Source: Metarhizium brunneum
Lineage: Eukaryota; Ascomycota; Sordariomycetes; Hypocreales; Clavicipitaceae
Assembly (NCBI RefSeq): GCF_013426205.1
Contig: NC_089422.1
Location: 8,831,001 to 8,895,000 of the forward strand
DNA: 64,000 bases
Direction: 5' to 3'
The notes below the pieces were generated by a model. It was not told where the DNA came from. It did not search any database and was given only the letters and a program-made list of their open reading frames with translations. This document shows, piece by piece, positions 33,236 to 46,197 of the stretch; position 1 is the stretch's first letter, and each line of letters opens with the position of its first letter. The position numbers were made by a program, and so were the translations under genes.

Positions 33236-34389
33236 CAAGCACTGAGTGCTCTATTACCAGACTGCTGAGGCTGTAGACGCCCGATAGGTCAATTTGCACC
33301 AGACTGATTATGTTGTATGTTGTACATGCCAGGCCCCCCCCCCAGTTGAACCAGGGTCTGGTCTCATGTTGCTGGGATAATTATAAGGCTGCCAGGCGAA
33401 CCATCCCATCAGGCGCGCGCCCGGGGTGAGATGGGCAGGGTAGAGCGGACAGGGTACGTGGCGAATATGTCAAGGTGGACAGGACGAGGTCTGATTGCAC
33501 AAATAGCACCAGTGACTCTCATACGCAGGACCCAATGGCCATACCGGCGTATGTGTGGAACAAGACAAGTTGAAGTTATCGGGACATGGACTTGGAGGGG
33601 GGGTGGGCATCAGATCCGACCAGACTGCAATTGGTGTCAATGCATCTTGACGTCCTCTTCTACTCACTGACAGCCCTGGAGCAATGCTGCAGCCTTTCAA
33701 TATTCCCTGTTAGTACTTGCCATGTCGAGCTGCATGTTTACACTAGCAAATCTATTGGTAAGGCCAAGGGCAAATGCTTTCCTCTCTTTAGTCGACCCTT
33801 TATCCTTGTAATCAACCCTGGCAGCAAAAGGTTATAGTTGGAGAAGATGAAGCAGCAAGGCGCACTATATATTCTGCATGCAAGTGCAGAATTACTAAAG
33901 GCAGGTAGATAAACGTGTTGATAGTACCAGACCGGGCATGTCTGACTGCGGGTGAATGAGACAATTGGAGTCCATGCCGCCTGGCCACTCTGCGTCGCCC
34001 TGGGGTCAATGTCAAGTGGTGTTGTTAGGCGAATGCTGAGAGCATATTGACCGCATTCATGGCTGTCAATGAATCGTCAATTTGACGCAGGCTGGCCCAT
34101 CACTGGCGGCATGGGAGGCATACTCGACCAGTTGACATGGATTTATAGAGACCAGGGGGCTGCACCAGCCCTTCACAACAAACAGTCACACACATGCACC
34201 AGCACCTACCGGAACATGGGACGTGAATCGACGACTTTGCACTGGTGTCTGGTGCCTTGCTAGACCCATCGATGCCTCAGCCCCAGCCTGCGCCCCTCCA
34301 TCGCTCAGGCGCAGTCCCTTCCCCTCAAGCTCGGCTTCAATGTTGCTTCCATCAATTGATGTTACTTGACTCCGTAATGTTGCTGGATT

Positions 34390-34435
34390 GACTGGGGTCG
34401 TTGCCGGACTTCGTTCGACTGGGGTCGTTGCCGGA
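34390..34435. repeat. Short tandem repeat, 19 bp, period 27 bp
   Basis: GACTGGGGTCGTTGCCGGA occurs twice without change at 34390 and 34417. Confidence 0.8.
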
Positions 34436-35928
34436 TTGATGCATTCGCCCAGATTGTGCATGGTTTGCCCGGTTCAATGTTGCCTTGGAGGTACCGCGTG
34501 AGATGGACAGATTCATAAAGGCCTGGGTCCCGCTTTAACCTAACCCGAAAGAAGTCAGTTCTTGCCAAGAACATACCCTCTTGCATTTCGCATTTTTCCC
34601 ATGAAGCATTTGTGTGCAGCACCTGCCCGATACCCGATGCATCTCAATTGCTTTCACATTTAGGCACCGCGACTTTGATTGCGCCTTCAGAGTATATGCT
34701 TGCCCAAGTCTCCTCGAGGTGCTAGCTAATATTGTATGAAGTCTGGCCTCTTGCTTTTTTCTGCCTCTACTCGTCTTTTTTAGTATTACTCATTTATTTT
34801 ATTTTCACTTCTTTTCTTACACTTGCCTTTTATTTTCCTCTTACATCTTTTTTTGTTCACCTCTTTCCCGTCTTCTTCTTTCTTCTTCCTGCCTGCTCTT
34901 CAGTCTCCTTTACCCAGTGTTTCAAAATTAGTAAAGACACCGGTGGTTCGACCAAATTCTCATTTGTCATATACCTGGGCTTGCTTGACGGGGATTATAC
35001 ATATGGCTTCGAACTATGCTTGCTGACCCTTTGATCGAACGTCAACAGGTTCGTACAAGCTATTTACCAGCGTCAACAAGCGTGTCAATTGAGTAAGGAA
35101 AACGAAAGGAGGGTAAAATCTGTCACATCAACATTTATGAATGTGTGGGGAATGCTCAACATTCTTGTTGATAGTGCCCGGCTCCCAGGCTGGCGACCTC
35201 CAATTTCGGGCGTCCAGCTAAGTCAATCGGAGTCGGCATCCTCGACGGCTTGTCGGCCCAAGAGGTCACCTTGCAGCTGATACGTGCGTTTTCCCAAGTC
35301 TAGTCTGGAAACCGAAATTGGGTGCGTTGCGGCGTCTCCCAATCAAGCTGTTGTTGCGTCGCCCGTGTCGGGATGGACCTGTGCCGCCCCCGAGGAGACA
35401 TGTTTTGCAGAATAAAAAATAACATTTGCGGCGCTAATTACTGCAAAATAAATAATAACAATCTTATCGGAGCTCTGTTTCCCGTGACACTTTTATTGTG
35501 CAGGAGACCCGAATCGGCCTAGACAAGGAACGCATAATTTGCTGGAATGTCTGGCATGCCTCCCGCGTCGACGGTGCAGAGGCCCAGCGTATATACCACG
35601 TGGGATTTACCAATCTGACCCATATACCACTGTTTTCATCCAATTAAGACTGTTATTATATCAAATAAACATGGTGTTTTGGGCAACGTCCATAATCGGT
35701 ATTTGGCCCATCTCGACGAGGCCGAGAGTGTAAACATCATCATCGGCCAAACAGAAACAATTGGATAATAAGACTATGCAGACCTCTGCAAGCTAGGTTT
35801 TAGGAACTGTTGGTAGATATCCCCCAGTGCTCAATTCGCCGACCGCGAATGAAACCCGACATCTGAACTATTTCCGCCCAAGAGAGCAAGTCGCCATTGA
35901 ATCGGCCAGGACGAATCATTAAGACCAA

Positions 35929-38687
35929 ATGCATGGTGCGCCCACTTCTAGCAGTCTACCAAACAATTTGGCAGAGACTCATTGCGCCTTTACAAACATG
36001 ACGGCCATATCCAACCATTGCCATGAGCCGCCACTCGCCCCCGGCGCCAAAGATGCACCCTTGTCCACGGATTTGTCCCCTGGCCGTTGCTTACCTGCAC
36101 CAAAAGTCCTTGCCATCGCTCGCAAGGCAATGCGAGATGCTCTCCTGAGCGAAGGGTTGGCTGGGCAACTTGGCGATGAAGTCGTCGGTTTGCAGTCCGG
36201 CGTCACAATAGACCTGAGCCGCAGTGCCATACCAGAGCTGCCAGAGGAGCTTGTGGACATATTCAAGGATAAGCTAGAAAGGTTCGTTTGTGAAACGATT
36301 AAAATCATGAGCATGGGCAAATGCTAATGCTGACAAAACGCCGGTCCCGACAGATTGGCCTTGTCGCACAATCAGCTGTCGTCTCTGCCGGTGCGGCTTT
36401 CAGAATGTACCTCGCTACGGTACCTGAATATCAGGGCAAACAAGATTAGGGAGTTTCCATTGTCCGTAAGGCAAATCTACAGATCAAGACTCCTGTCACT
36501 GTGCACCAGGTGCTAACTCCGCAGCAGTTATGCCACTTGAAGCGCCTCGAGATTCTTGATCTTGGTCAGAACCAACTCCGTGTGCTGCCTCCAGAGGTTG
36601 AGAATTTATCGTCACTCAAGGTTCTTTCCATCCCGAAGAACCAAATCCGGGAGTTGCCATTATGCCTAGCCAATATGGCGTCTTTGCAGGTCCTTAAAAT
36701 TGAAGGCAACCCAATCATCTTTCCGCCACAAGATCTCATCTCTACACTCGCCACCACCTCCCTTCAAGAAGATAGCTCCGTCGGCAGTGACACGACAGAG
36801 GTTGCTATGACGGCACGCATCAAATCGATCCTAAAGCAGGAGGCTATTAATAGCCGCGTGGAGCCAGACTTCTCGAACGACTCCAGTCGCTCCACTGCCC
36901 CGGTTGACGAGACTCCGCGCCCAAGACGGAAACGAGCTGTAAGTGGGCGGTTTCCGATAAAAGTGTCTGGATCAGAAGTTTCCGGCATGCGGTACCAAAG
37001 AATGGGATTGGGGTTCCACCCAATGCCTTCTAAACTGCATTGTCGCGAACAGTCCCATCCCTATAGAAGCGCCCGAAGGACAGGAGTTGTGCCTTCAGCG
37101 ACAGGCAATGCTGAAGAACGCCTCAGGAGTAAATCGGAAACCCTATCGTGCTTAGGCCAACAGGATAGATGGAACCGATACGCAGAACTCAAAGAGACCG
37201 GAGCATGTAATCTTTACAACCGAGAACCGAGCTACGACTGTACCTCGCAGGGAGCTAGGACTGGGCACAAGAGCGCTACTACGTCCTCGGACTCAATTCT
37301 CCAGCAATCCATCTACGCCAGACGACTCTCTGTGATACCCAAGCGGCGTCGGATATCGAAATGCTTCAACCCAATCATTGCATTTGCCAGGGGAATGCTA
37401 TACGCCGTTCTCCAAATCCACCCCATGATCCAGCAGCTGGCCATCTTGGCTCGCGGCGAACTCGATAATCAGCCCAGCCTGCAAATAGTCATTTATAGTA
37501 CAAATTGCCACATAGAAGTGTTGGAGCTAGAGATACAAAAGTACGACACAACAGCTCTGGAAACCTCGGACCATTCAACCCAGACGAATATTGTCCTCCG
37601 CGCGTGTCAGACACTCATGGGAGCGTACCGGCATATATGCACCCTGCTTGCGGATAGCGCAGATGCACCCGTCGACAACGGACACGCACGATATGTTCGA
37701 ACACTATTGACATTACTCTACAATTGCATTATGGAGCTCCGCGCCACCACTCTATCCGTCGGAACCGAGTGCGCGGGCTGTGCTTCTGAACACGCCGCCC
37801 ATCGCCAAGATGACTCCGGTGCCGGTGCCGACGCCACGGACAAGCCTGCCGCACCGCGGAGCCGAAACGAGGACGTGATGCCAAAATCCAGCCATCCTCC
37901 ATCCAGCCGGGGGCCAACCCCGACGTCGCCGCGTCCCGAGCCAGGGCACTTGCAACCTCCCGACCTGACCCTCGCCATGTCCGACCCGGACGGGCTATTC
38001 GAAAAGATACTCGTGTGCCTACAAAACTCGGCCACCGTGATGCTGCGCATCCTGCCCGCCTTTGGAGGCCACCTGACGCATGGGCTTCGCAACGCCGTGC
38101 GCAGGCGCGCGCCCACGTCGCACATCCAGCACTGGAGGTGCCTCACAAAGGAGTGCGCCAACGCCATCCAGCACACGCAGACGGTCAAGCGCGAGATCTG
38201 CCGCGTCAAGCTGGGCGGGCGGGCGGACCGGCCGACCGCCGAGTTCTGGGACCTGGTCATCGGCTTCATCGCGTCGTGGACGGCGCTGCTGGCGGAGATT
38301 ATGGCGTGCATCAACAAGATCCTCTTGCCGCCGGACACGAGGGCGCGCCTGAGGCCGATCCAGGAGAGCATGAAGGAGACGAGCCATGCGGTCGTGCGAT
38401 CGCCGTGGTGCGATGTGCTTTCGGCGGGGGGGTTGAAGGCGACTGCTCTGCCGGGTCGAGCTGCGTCGGCGCCTCGAGGTTCTGCAGAGCTGGCTGGACG
38501 AGCGGCGGGTGAAGGGGCTTTTGTGGCCGTGGCCGTTCGGGGGAATGGGTTTGATCGTGGAGATGGGCCTGGACATGGTACTGCTGGTGTATCATTGTCG
38601 CGGGGGGATGCGGTGAGACAGTTGAGTTTTGCTTCGCGGCCGTGTGTCTCTGCGGCTTTGGAGACGACTGCTTTCAAGAGTGGCTGA
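35929..38687 (+). CDS. SOG2: Sog2-like leucine-rich-repeat protein of the RAM signalling network
   Basis: Three exons: 35929-36281, 36354-36465 and 36525-38687; 875 aa. Residues about 85-215 are LRRs (LALSHNQLSSLP, LEILDLGQNQLRVLPPEVENL, LSIPKNQIRELP, LKIEGNPI). A disordered Arg/Ser-rich linker follows. Then comes the Sog2 C-terminal region with FARGMLYAVLQIHPMIQQLA, KILVCLQNSATVMLRILPAF and the final FWDLVIGFIASWTALLAEI...RLRPIQESMKE. Sog2 links Hym1/Mo25, Kic1 and the NDR kinase Cbk1 in yeast polarity and cell separation. The last ~90 residues are Gly/Ala/Arg-rich and look unlike a domain. Both introns fall in the LRR region. Start alternatives: Met1 at 35929 or Met24 at 35998. Confidence 0.8.
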
Positions 38688-38876
38688 GCGTGGATGAGAA
38701 GGGATTGGGCAAAGGAGAGAATCAAGAGGCGCATGGTGGCTTGTGGCATCGAGGGAGGTGTTGGGACGTGTAGTTGAAGAGACAGGCTGAGAATGGATCC
38801 AAGGATTAGATTATGACCATTGTATTTGAGGCGATGTAATGAAGATGATGAATGGACTGTAGACAAGACGGCGCCG

Positions 38877-40638
38877 TCACACATCACGGTGTGTTGGCTG
38901 TCTCCGAGCATAACTCGTGTACGCCTTTGCAGAAGCCGCTCTGAACTTCTTGCCCCAAATAAGCAAAATGACGGGAATCAGCAAAATGGCAAAACACAGC
39001 ACAGAAACAAGAATGTGGACATTTCGCAGCCCCATGCCGCTGATCCAGGGCGTCAGAGCAAAGAGCACGACGACCGAGAAGGCATTGCGTGTGAATATGA
39101 CGCCGACAAGGGCATTGCCGATGATCTGGCGAGTGATTAGCCACTGCGGTCATTGCGGAAACAGACGGGACGAACATCGTGATAGCAGTCCATGGCGTAG
39201 GAAAGGGCAATGTCGCCCGCGACAACGAGACCGAATCCAAAGATGCCGTATCCGACAGCAACCAGTGGCCAAGGCGAGCCCTATACAACCAAGTCTTGAT
39301 CAGCAGAGCTACAGGCGGAAACAATGTCGCCAGTACGCACATATGCCAAACCAACGCCGCACATGAGGATGCCGGCGGGCGTTATGACCGCCATGGGCAG
39401 AGCAAGCCAGAGACGCATCTCGGGCTCGTAAATGCCGCCGTTGCGCCGCGCCAGCCACACGATAGACTTGTCGTTCATCCACCCGCCGAGGAAAATACCC
39501 GGAAAGGTACCAATAAACGGCGCGACATTCATCAGGCCTACACCCGCGGCGGTAAAGTTGTACGGCGCACTAAACAAGTACGTCGCCTGGACAGAGGTCA
39601 AAATCGCAAACCACGCCAGCAGGCTGCCGTACGTGAGGGCCGTGTACGCGATTGCCGGAAAGGTAAACAGCAGCACGACGGGCTGGCAGAAGTCGTGCAG
39701 CATGTCCGTCCTGCTGCTTGTGACCCAGGCCATGCGCTGCCTATACCCGGCCAAGGGGATCGAGCGGTCGACCCGAACGGCAGACCTGCTACGCTCGACT
39801 TGCGCGACGGAGTGCTTGTCGTCCCCGGCGGACGGAGTCGGAGCCGGAGTCTGTTCCACGCCGCTGATAAACTTGGATTCCTCGAATAAAAAGACAATGA
39901 GGACGAGGTTGACGCCGAATAGGATGACACACCACCACCACATCCACCGCCACCCCTGGCTTTCAACAATATACCCAGAGGCCACTGGGCCCAGGTACGC
40001 GCCGGTGAAGGTGAAGAAGAGGTACCACCCGTTCATGAGCGCGTGGTGGTGTAGAAAGAACAAGTCGGCAATGGTGATCTGCACAATGGTCTCGCTGATG
40101 GCGCCCCCGAGGCCGGATAATAGGTTGCTGCCGATAAAGTCGGCCCTGGTGTGCGTCACGGCAAACCACACGCAGGACACGAGCTGGAGGAGCGTGCTGA
40201 GCAGGTATAGCGGTCGGCGGCCGTACCTGTGCACGAGGGGCACGAAGAAGATGCACCCGATGGCGAGGCCGCCGTAGTTGATGGCGGTGCCGGCGTTGAG
40301 CAGGTCAATGGAGAAGTTGAGCTCGTCCTGGTACTGCCCCCACGCGGTGAAGCCAATGTCCAGCTGGACAAAGGTCAGGAGCACGTAGAACGAGACGAGG
40401 CTGAAGTTGAGGTGTTTGCGCCATGCGGCCCAGTTGAGAGGATCATTGGGGTTTGTGGTGGGAACTGGGTGCAGGATTACCTCCTCCTCGGGACGGTGTA
40501 CTGTGTGTGAAGGGGCGTTAGATTGACGAGATGAATGAGGTTGTGCTGAAAGTAGGGCTTACAGTCCTTGAGGGCGATGGTTCCGGGAACCCAGAAATCA
40601 GCATCGTGTGGAGGAGGCTCGTCCGAGGGCCGGTTCAT
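38877..40638 (-). CDS. Major facilitator superfamily transporter
   Basis: Four exons: 40563-40638, 39341-40500, 39176-39280 and 38877-39125; 529 aa. The soluble N-terminus ends in NPNDPLNWAAWRKHLN, a frequent lead-in of fungal drug:H+ antiporter-like MFS proteins. About 12 membrane spans follow, with VPLVHRYGRRPLYLLS as loop 2-3 motif, a FTGAYLGPVASGYIVESQGWRWMW block around spans 5-6 and a central cytosolic loop. The last two introns were found by frame logic: GTGCGT...TATAG, and GTTCGT...GCCAG with a CTAAT branch site. They rejoin GVGLAY to GSPWPLVAVGYGIFGFGL and the terminal spans. The tail is basic. The substrate cannot be inferred. The gene converges on SOG2 with only 189 bp between stop codons. 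Confidence 0.88.
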
Positions 40639-41545
40639 GGCGAAACGATTCGGATGGGACGAGAGAGGTAGAGATAGTAGCGATTAAGGCTGATACAACT
40701 AGACCAAGGCTATGTTGACGTCGTCTTCTACTGCCGTTTTACAAGTTTGGAATCGTCAACGGTGCAAAGAAAGCACGCTCGACTATCAGAGTCAGCCACG
40801 GCAGCGAGGCGCGCCGAGTCTGGTCTTTGGCATTGTACCAGGCTAATGGAAAAAGATGCTTATCTGGCGGGTTGAGCGCAGTGGGCTGACGGCCAGGTTG
40901 ATGTCTCGATATCTTGATTGCGGTTTCGCCAACGCCACACCTCCGCATTCCGGATGCGGACCTGGTGGACCTGCCACATGGAGATCCCACACTCGTCTCG
41001 TTGCCCTCTTTTGGTTAAGCCATTTGATTGATAACATGCACGACCCGCGGAATCCACTGTGGCTGTGGCCGTGGCCGCTCCGGGCTCGGATCGGGACAAG
41101 GCGTCGGGCCCTTACCCCGCGTTATCAAGACATGCAGCGGCCAATCACAATGTGCTTGTTGAATAGGCCGGCTTGGCGAGGTGAAGAATGTTCCGGTCCC
41201 TCGATATGCTGTTTAGGGCTTAGTTGGTACCCGGCTGTTTTATGTCTGGTTCTTCTTAAGTCCTGCACGGAAACTTGCCGGGGCCGCATTGCAGACCATC
41301 ATCGACGACTCGCCGTCTGACCCGTTGCGAGGTGAAGGAGTTGCCCGGAGCTTTTGTACAGGCATATCGGATCCCGAGGCGCCCGGCGGTCCGTGTCTCC
41401 AAGCTGAACACGACTATAATTGAATACATTTGGTTCCATGGCCGATAAATACGGACGTACCCAGAGACGCATCGCAACCATCAGCCACTTCGCACGCCGC
41501 ACACCAGCTTGCTATCAACTCCTCACCTCGGCAGCAACAACCACA
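40639..41545. other. Divergent promoter region, MFS / FAD oxidoreductase
   Basis: About 0.9 kb shared by two divergently transcribed genes, so joint regulation is possible. An in-frame ATG at 41438 could extend the oxidoreductase by 36 residues. Confidence 0.5.
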
Positions 41546-43088
41546 ATGACTCCCAATGTAGATGCCAGCGTCATAGCCGAGCTCGCTGCCCAGGCACTCC
41601 AAGACCCCCAGCTGCCTCGGGAGAACCCAACCGTCTCGTTTTGGCAAATGTCTCCGCACCCGTCCCTCTCCGAAGTACAGTCCCCGAGTCTGCCCTCAAC
41701 AACAGACTACGCCGTCATTGGCTCAGGCGTCACCGGCTGCAGCGTAGCAAAGCATCTGCTGGACAATTCGCCCTCCGACACCTTTTCCGTCACCGTCTTC
41801 GAGGCACGCGCCCTCACAAGCGGCGCCACCGGCCGAAACGGCGGCCTCCTCACCTCCTTCGTCCCCGGCGACTACAAGCTGCTCAGCGACCGCTTCGGCC
41901 ACGAGCAAGCCACCAAGATTGCCCGCTATGCGAACCGGACCCTCGAAAAGATGCACCAGCTCGCCAACTCGTCTCCGGAATTCCAAGCCGCCAGCGACGT
42001 CAGAAGAACCCTCGACGTGGTCCTGTTCCAGGACCAAGCATCCCGCGACGCGTCCAAGGAGTCGTGGGCCCTCTACGAGGCGCACGTGCCCGAAGACAAG
42101 GGCAAGGCCGAGTTCCTGACGCCCGAGCAGGCCGAAGCCGTAAGGTCCAATCTAACTTGAAAAGGCGAACCTACTAACGTCCGGTTGGTAGAGGTATGGC
42201 GTCAGGGCCAAGGCCGGCGCCGCCGTCTTCCCCAACGGGGCCTTCTGGCCGTACCGACTCATCACACGGGTCTGGGGCCAGGTGCTCGACCGGCACGGGC
42301 ACCGCGTCTCCGTCGAGACCAGGACGCCCGTCACGGAAATCACGCACGACGCGGCCTCGGACCCCGAGCACCCGTACGTCCTCCACACGCCGAGGGGAGA
42401 GGTGCGCGCGGGAAAGATTGTCCACGCGACCAACGGGCACGCCGGGCACCTCTTGCCGGGGCTGCGCGGCAAGATTTACCCGTTGCGCGGGACCATGTCG
42501 GTGCAAAAGGCGACGGAGGCGTTTGGCAACCGCGGCGGCGAAGTGACCTGGAGTGTGTTGGGGGGAGGCACCTACGACCCCGGGACGGAGATTGTCGACG
42601 TGGGCCTCTTGTACTCGAACCAGAACCCGAGGACGGGCGATATTTTCATCGGTGGTGAAAAGGCAAAGATTCGGGAATTGCTCGTCAGTGACGATTCGCA
42701 AATTGGTGCCCCGTGCGTTGAGAACTTGTCTTCTGTTCTGCCTACCATCTTCACGAGGGGCTGGGACGATGGGGAGAAGCCTGAAGTTTGCAAGATTTGG
42801 TCGGGCATCATGGGGTTTACAGCGGACAGCCTCCCGATTATTGGGGCCTTGCCTCTGGAGTTTACCAAAAGGGGCGACGAGGGCGGCGAGTGGATCGCCG
42901 CCGGGTTTAATGGGTATGGCATGCCGCTGTGCTGGTCTTCTGGCGAGGCCGTGGCCAAGATGCTGCTCGGTGTTGATGTGGGCGACTTTTTGCCCGAGGT
43001 GTTTGCTGCTTCGAGGGAGCGGTTGGGCGACGACGAGAGGATGAGCCCGCGTGCTGCGTTGGATTTGTTTTTCGGTGGGCACGTTTAG
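41546..43088 (+). CDS. FAD-dependent oxidoreductase of the DAO family
   Basis: Two exons, 41546-42139 and 42192-43088, with a 52-nt intron (GTAAGG...GGTAG, CTAAC branch site); 496 aa. The FAD-binding Rossmann motif is YAVIGSGVTGCSVAKHLL, followed by FEARALTSGATGRNGG, the second FAD contact typical of DAO enzymes. Near the C-terminus, GIMGFTADSLPIIGALP and WIAAGFNGYGMPLCWSSGEAVAKML close the FAD site. Relatives oxidise amino acids, sarcosine-like amines or related substrates; the exact one is unknown. The chosen start gives the common leader ending in LPRENPTVSFWQ. An upstream in-frame Met (41438) would add 36 residues of possible transit-peptide character. Confidence 0.85.
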
Positions 43089-44943
43089 ATATCATGTGGG
43101 ATGCGAAGGAGTCTGGATGGGAGCTGAAGATAGACTTGCTTAGAATATATAGAATATATGCTGCGTTGTTCTGAGAATCAAGGTTTGCAGCCCATTCCGC
43201 GCCTTATATCTTCGGTGGGGGTGAAGAATGTCGCACAAGAATGAAAGGAGGCCTTTTGCTACCCTTTGGAGGAATATGCTAGCGTAGCAGCATCCTATCT
43301 CGAGGTTTGGGCGAGTACAATGAACATTTAGTGATGTATAACAGCTCGTTGTGGCAGTTGCGTAGTTCTGGGTGTTTGCGATGCCGGCAAGGCACATAGG
43401 ATGCTTGAGTATTTGTTGGAGACTTATCGCAACAGGTATTGTGTTTAACTACTATGACATGGAGCAAAAAGATCCAGCCATAGTGTTTACCGGCTAATAT
43501 CCCAATGTTCAGCTTCCACGTATGCTCCTTTGGCCCTTCACATCAAAAGTGTAAGGTAGACCGTCTTCGATCTAGCTCGTTACATAAATCCACCTCCATA
43601 AAGGCATTTTATTCACTTGCACGATTTGAGATGTGACTGACATGCCGGTGGCTACATAGGTTCGTCAAGTATAGTATATGAATATGAAGGACTTGGACGC
43701 CTTATTATTCGGCCAACCCAAGCCTCCAATTACATTCATGCTGCGGCGAAATCAAGGCTATAAGCGACTGGTGAGCTGCTGAAATACAGACAGCTACCTT
43801 TGTGCATCGGGGAGGCACCGGCACATTCTTGTGTCAGGACAACAGGACGTCTTGTTTTAGCTTTTCTCAGCCGCAGGAAGCCCTAGTCGATACGGGAATA
43901 GAGCAATATGTATGTCAAGATACAAGACTTGTTTACCTGACTGAATTGCGGCTGGCCTCGACGAAATGAATATCTAGATGGTGGCCCTTCGTAATGCGGT
44001 CTATTGTCCGCTGGAAAATATCACGCCCTTCGGATGTTGCACGAGGCGACGATCATGAGGCCTTACGGCACTAGGTTCACCATTGTTTTCTAAATAAATA
44101 CTATTTGGTGCAGAGAGCCTCAGGAAACCAATGACCTTTGATAGCCAAGACTGTAGTTGGGTGAATTAAACTATTAGCTCCAAGGCCTCTATGGAGCCCC
44201 TGTCAGAACATGATGTCAGATAAATCTTGTCCAACATCAGATAACGTACGGGATTGAACGTATTTGAGGATTATGCCTCGACCTAAGCATCCAAAAAGAC
44301 TCAAATCATACCGATTGCAGGCAGAGACGACCGGTTTGTCATGGAAATAAAGCAGACTACGTTGCCTAAATGTGTCGCTGCATGGAAGTTGGACGCAAGG
44401 GCTCAGGTACGTCATGGAAAAATTCTGTTGCGCAATTAGTTACCCCATATTTCTTGAGATGCTTAATTACTTGGAAGTTGTCAGAAATACTACGTCAGTC
44501 AAGGTCGTGCTGCATGTCGGCCGGAATCTTGTCTCAATATTTGCTGCATGTCAGAGTCAAGATATGCTTATAAGCAGCTGAACCCTCGGTTTTTCGAACT
44601 CATCTTGTTGTCTAATGCACATTTCGCACCTTTTCGGGGAATGATAATGAGACACCAAAAGTAGTAAGACTCCGTTGAGGCGTTGGTGGCTGGCTGTGAT
44701 ATGCATGACCTGGACAGTCTTGGGTATTGTGCAGATGTCGTGTCGCACCCTCGGCCCAACGGTTGGTAGCTACATCCCCCTTGTTCCTTTTTCGCAACTA
44801 ATTAGAGTTGATTTTCATGTCGGCAAGTACTCTGTCAGCAACCAACTGAGACCCTCAACTGATGACGGGCGCAACATGTGAGCAATTCATCTCCGCCATT
44901 TACGACTGGCTTGACATCTTCAAGCAGTCTGGTCGGGTGCGAC
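43089..44943. other. 1.9-kb AT-rich intergenic region
   Basis: No gene supported; only short ORFs without motifs. Confidence 0.5.
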
Positions 44944-44950
44944 TATAAAA
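44944..44950 (+). promoter_or_regulatory. TATA box of the GLEYA protein gene
   Basis: TATAAAA 129 bp before the ATG, followed by a C/T- and CAA-rich leader typical of secreted-protein genes. Confidence 0.55.
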
Positions 44951-45072
44951 AGACGCATTCATCGCGCCATGGATCAATGCTTGGGGTCTCGCAGGACTCA
45001 CACATTCAAGCTTGAGCTTCAATAAACCCCAAAACTGCCTATTTTGCACTACCGTCTCTTCACTTCCTCAAG

Positions 45073-45945
45073 ATGCGCTACACCTCCGCCGAGGTTATCG
45101 CCCTAACACTGGCTATTGCCGGCATTGGAACTGGGCTAGATGTCAATCGGGCACTCCAGGCTCGTCATGATACTTGCCCAGAAACCAAGACAGTGACGGA
45201 AACTCAAACTATCACCGAGAGAAACACTGTAACTGTCACCACCGCCGGAGCTTGCACCACTGCTACCACGCCAACAACCACCACGACCACGAGCAAGTCT
45301 ACTCCCACGCCCACCGGTTGCCCTGCGCCGCCAGCATGCGACAACCTCGGATTCGACTGGGCATACTACAACAACTCAGCCCACAACGGCGACAAGACGT
45401 ACTCCAACTTCCATCCGGACACATACAAGCGCGTGAAGCCCCTGTACGTCGGCACCACCCGCTACGTCGGGGGCCTTTACGGCGAAAAGGGCGGAAAGGA
45501 CCCGGCCGGGCGAATATACGGCTCTACCAAGGACCTCAAGCTCGACTACTTCGCTCTCAACCACCACGCCTACTTCTACGCCTGCGAGGCGGGCACGTAC
45601 AGCATCAACATCCCGTACGCAAACGACGCCGTGTTCGTGTGGACAGGGGCAAAGGCCTACAAGGGCTGGACGGACGACAACGCCGATGCAAAGGCTAGAT
45701 ACAACCAGCCCGATCACATCGCGGGCCAGGCTAGCTCCAAGGTCAATGTTCCAGCCGACACCTACGTGCCTATTCGGTTTGTCTACGGGCAAGCGCAGTA
45801 CGGAGGCGGGTTTTATTTCACCGTCACTACTCCTTCTGGCCAGGTTATTGTCAGTGACAAGGCGCATAATAGTCCGTATGTCGTGCGCCACTCTTGCGAT
45901 GGGGTGAAGGCGCCAAAATACATGCCATTTGGAAAAGAGCAGTAG
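45073..45945 (+). CDS. Secreted GLEYA-domain (PA14-like) adhesin-like protein
   Basis: Single exon, 290 aa. A signal peptide (EVIALTLAIAGIGTG) and a probable KEX-like site (QARHD) are followed by a Thr/Glu-rich stalk (TVTETQTITERNTVTVTT, then a run of Thr). The C-terminal ~200 residues form a lectin-like beta-sandwich with DWAYYNNS, INIPYANDAVFVWTGAKAYKGW, VPIRFVYGQAQYGGGFYFTVTTP and a late Cys. These match the GLEYA family related to yeast flocculin and epithelial adhesin ligand domains. No GPI signal is visible, so it is probably soluble or bound through other wall proteins. Ligand unknown. Coding DNA is GC-rich against AT-rich flanks. Confidence 0.85.
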   Translation: MRYTSAEVIALTLAIAGIGTGLDVNRALQARHDTCPETKTVTETQTITERNTVTVTTAGACTTATTPTTTTTTSKSTPTPTGCPAPPACDNLGFDWAYYNNSAHNGDKTYSNFHPDTYKRVKPLYVGTTRYVGGLYGEKGGKDPAGRIYGSTKDLKLDYFALNHHAYFYACEAGTYSINIPYANDAVFVWTGAKAYKGWTDDNADAKARYNQPDHIAGQASSKVNVPADTYVPIRFVYGQAQYGGGFYFTVTTPSGQVIVSDKAHNSPYVVRHSCDGVKAPKYMPFGKEQ

Positions 45946-46197
45946 TAGTTTCGAGTAGGGCTTTGAATACCAGAGTTTTGGAAGGATGCTTTAATCAAAG
46001 TATTATTTTTTTTTATAAAAAAGGGCTCTTCCCTTATAGTATTATCGCATTTAGGTAGGACGGTTTAGAAGGTCGCGTAACAGAAGTATTATTTATGAAC
46101 GAGATCATCCCGAGTTCTAACTGGTTGCCAATGTATTTCTGTGCGTCAGATCGGCACCTCTGGTCGAGCCCTGTCGGTAAATCGAGTCTATCTCAAA

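Larger units (their letters stand above)
32464..35928. other. 3.5-kb gene-poor region
   Basis: No protein-coding gene supported. It contains a C-run at 33335-33345, the two direct repeats listed separately (33.1 and 34.4 kb) and a long C/T-rich stretch at 34750-34920. Such tracts are common in fungal leaders, but no gene was found immediately downstream. Confidence 0.45.

Noticed and set aside
34732..35034. 100-residue hydrophobic ORF that looks like a membrane protein
   Set aside because: It starts at TTG and comes from a C/T-rich low-complexity tract, so hydrophobicity is a composition artefact.
39179..40277. Plus-strand ORFs opposite the MFS transporter
   Set aside because: Antisense shadows; the minus strand encodes membrane spans and MFS motifs.
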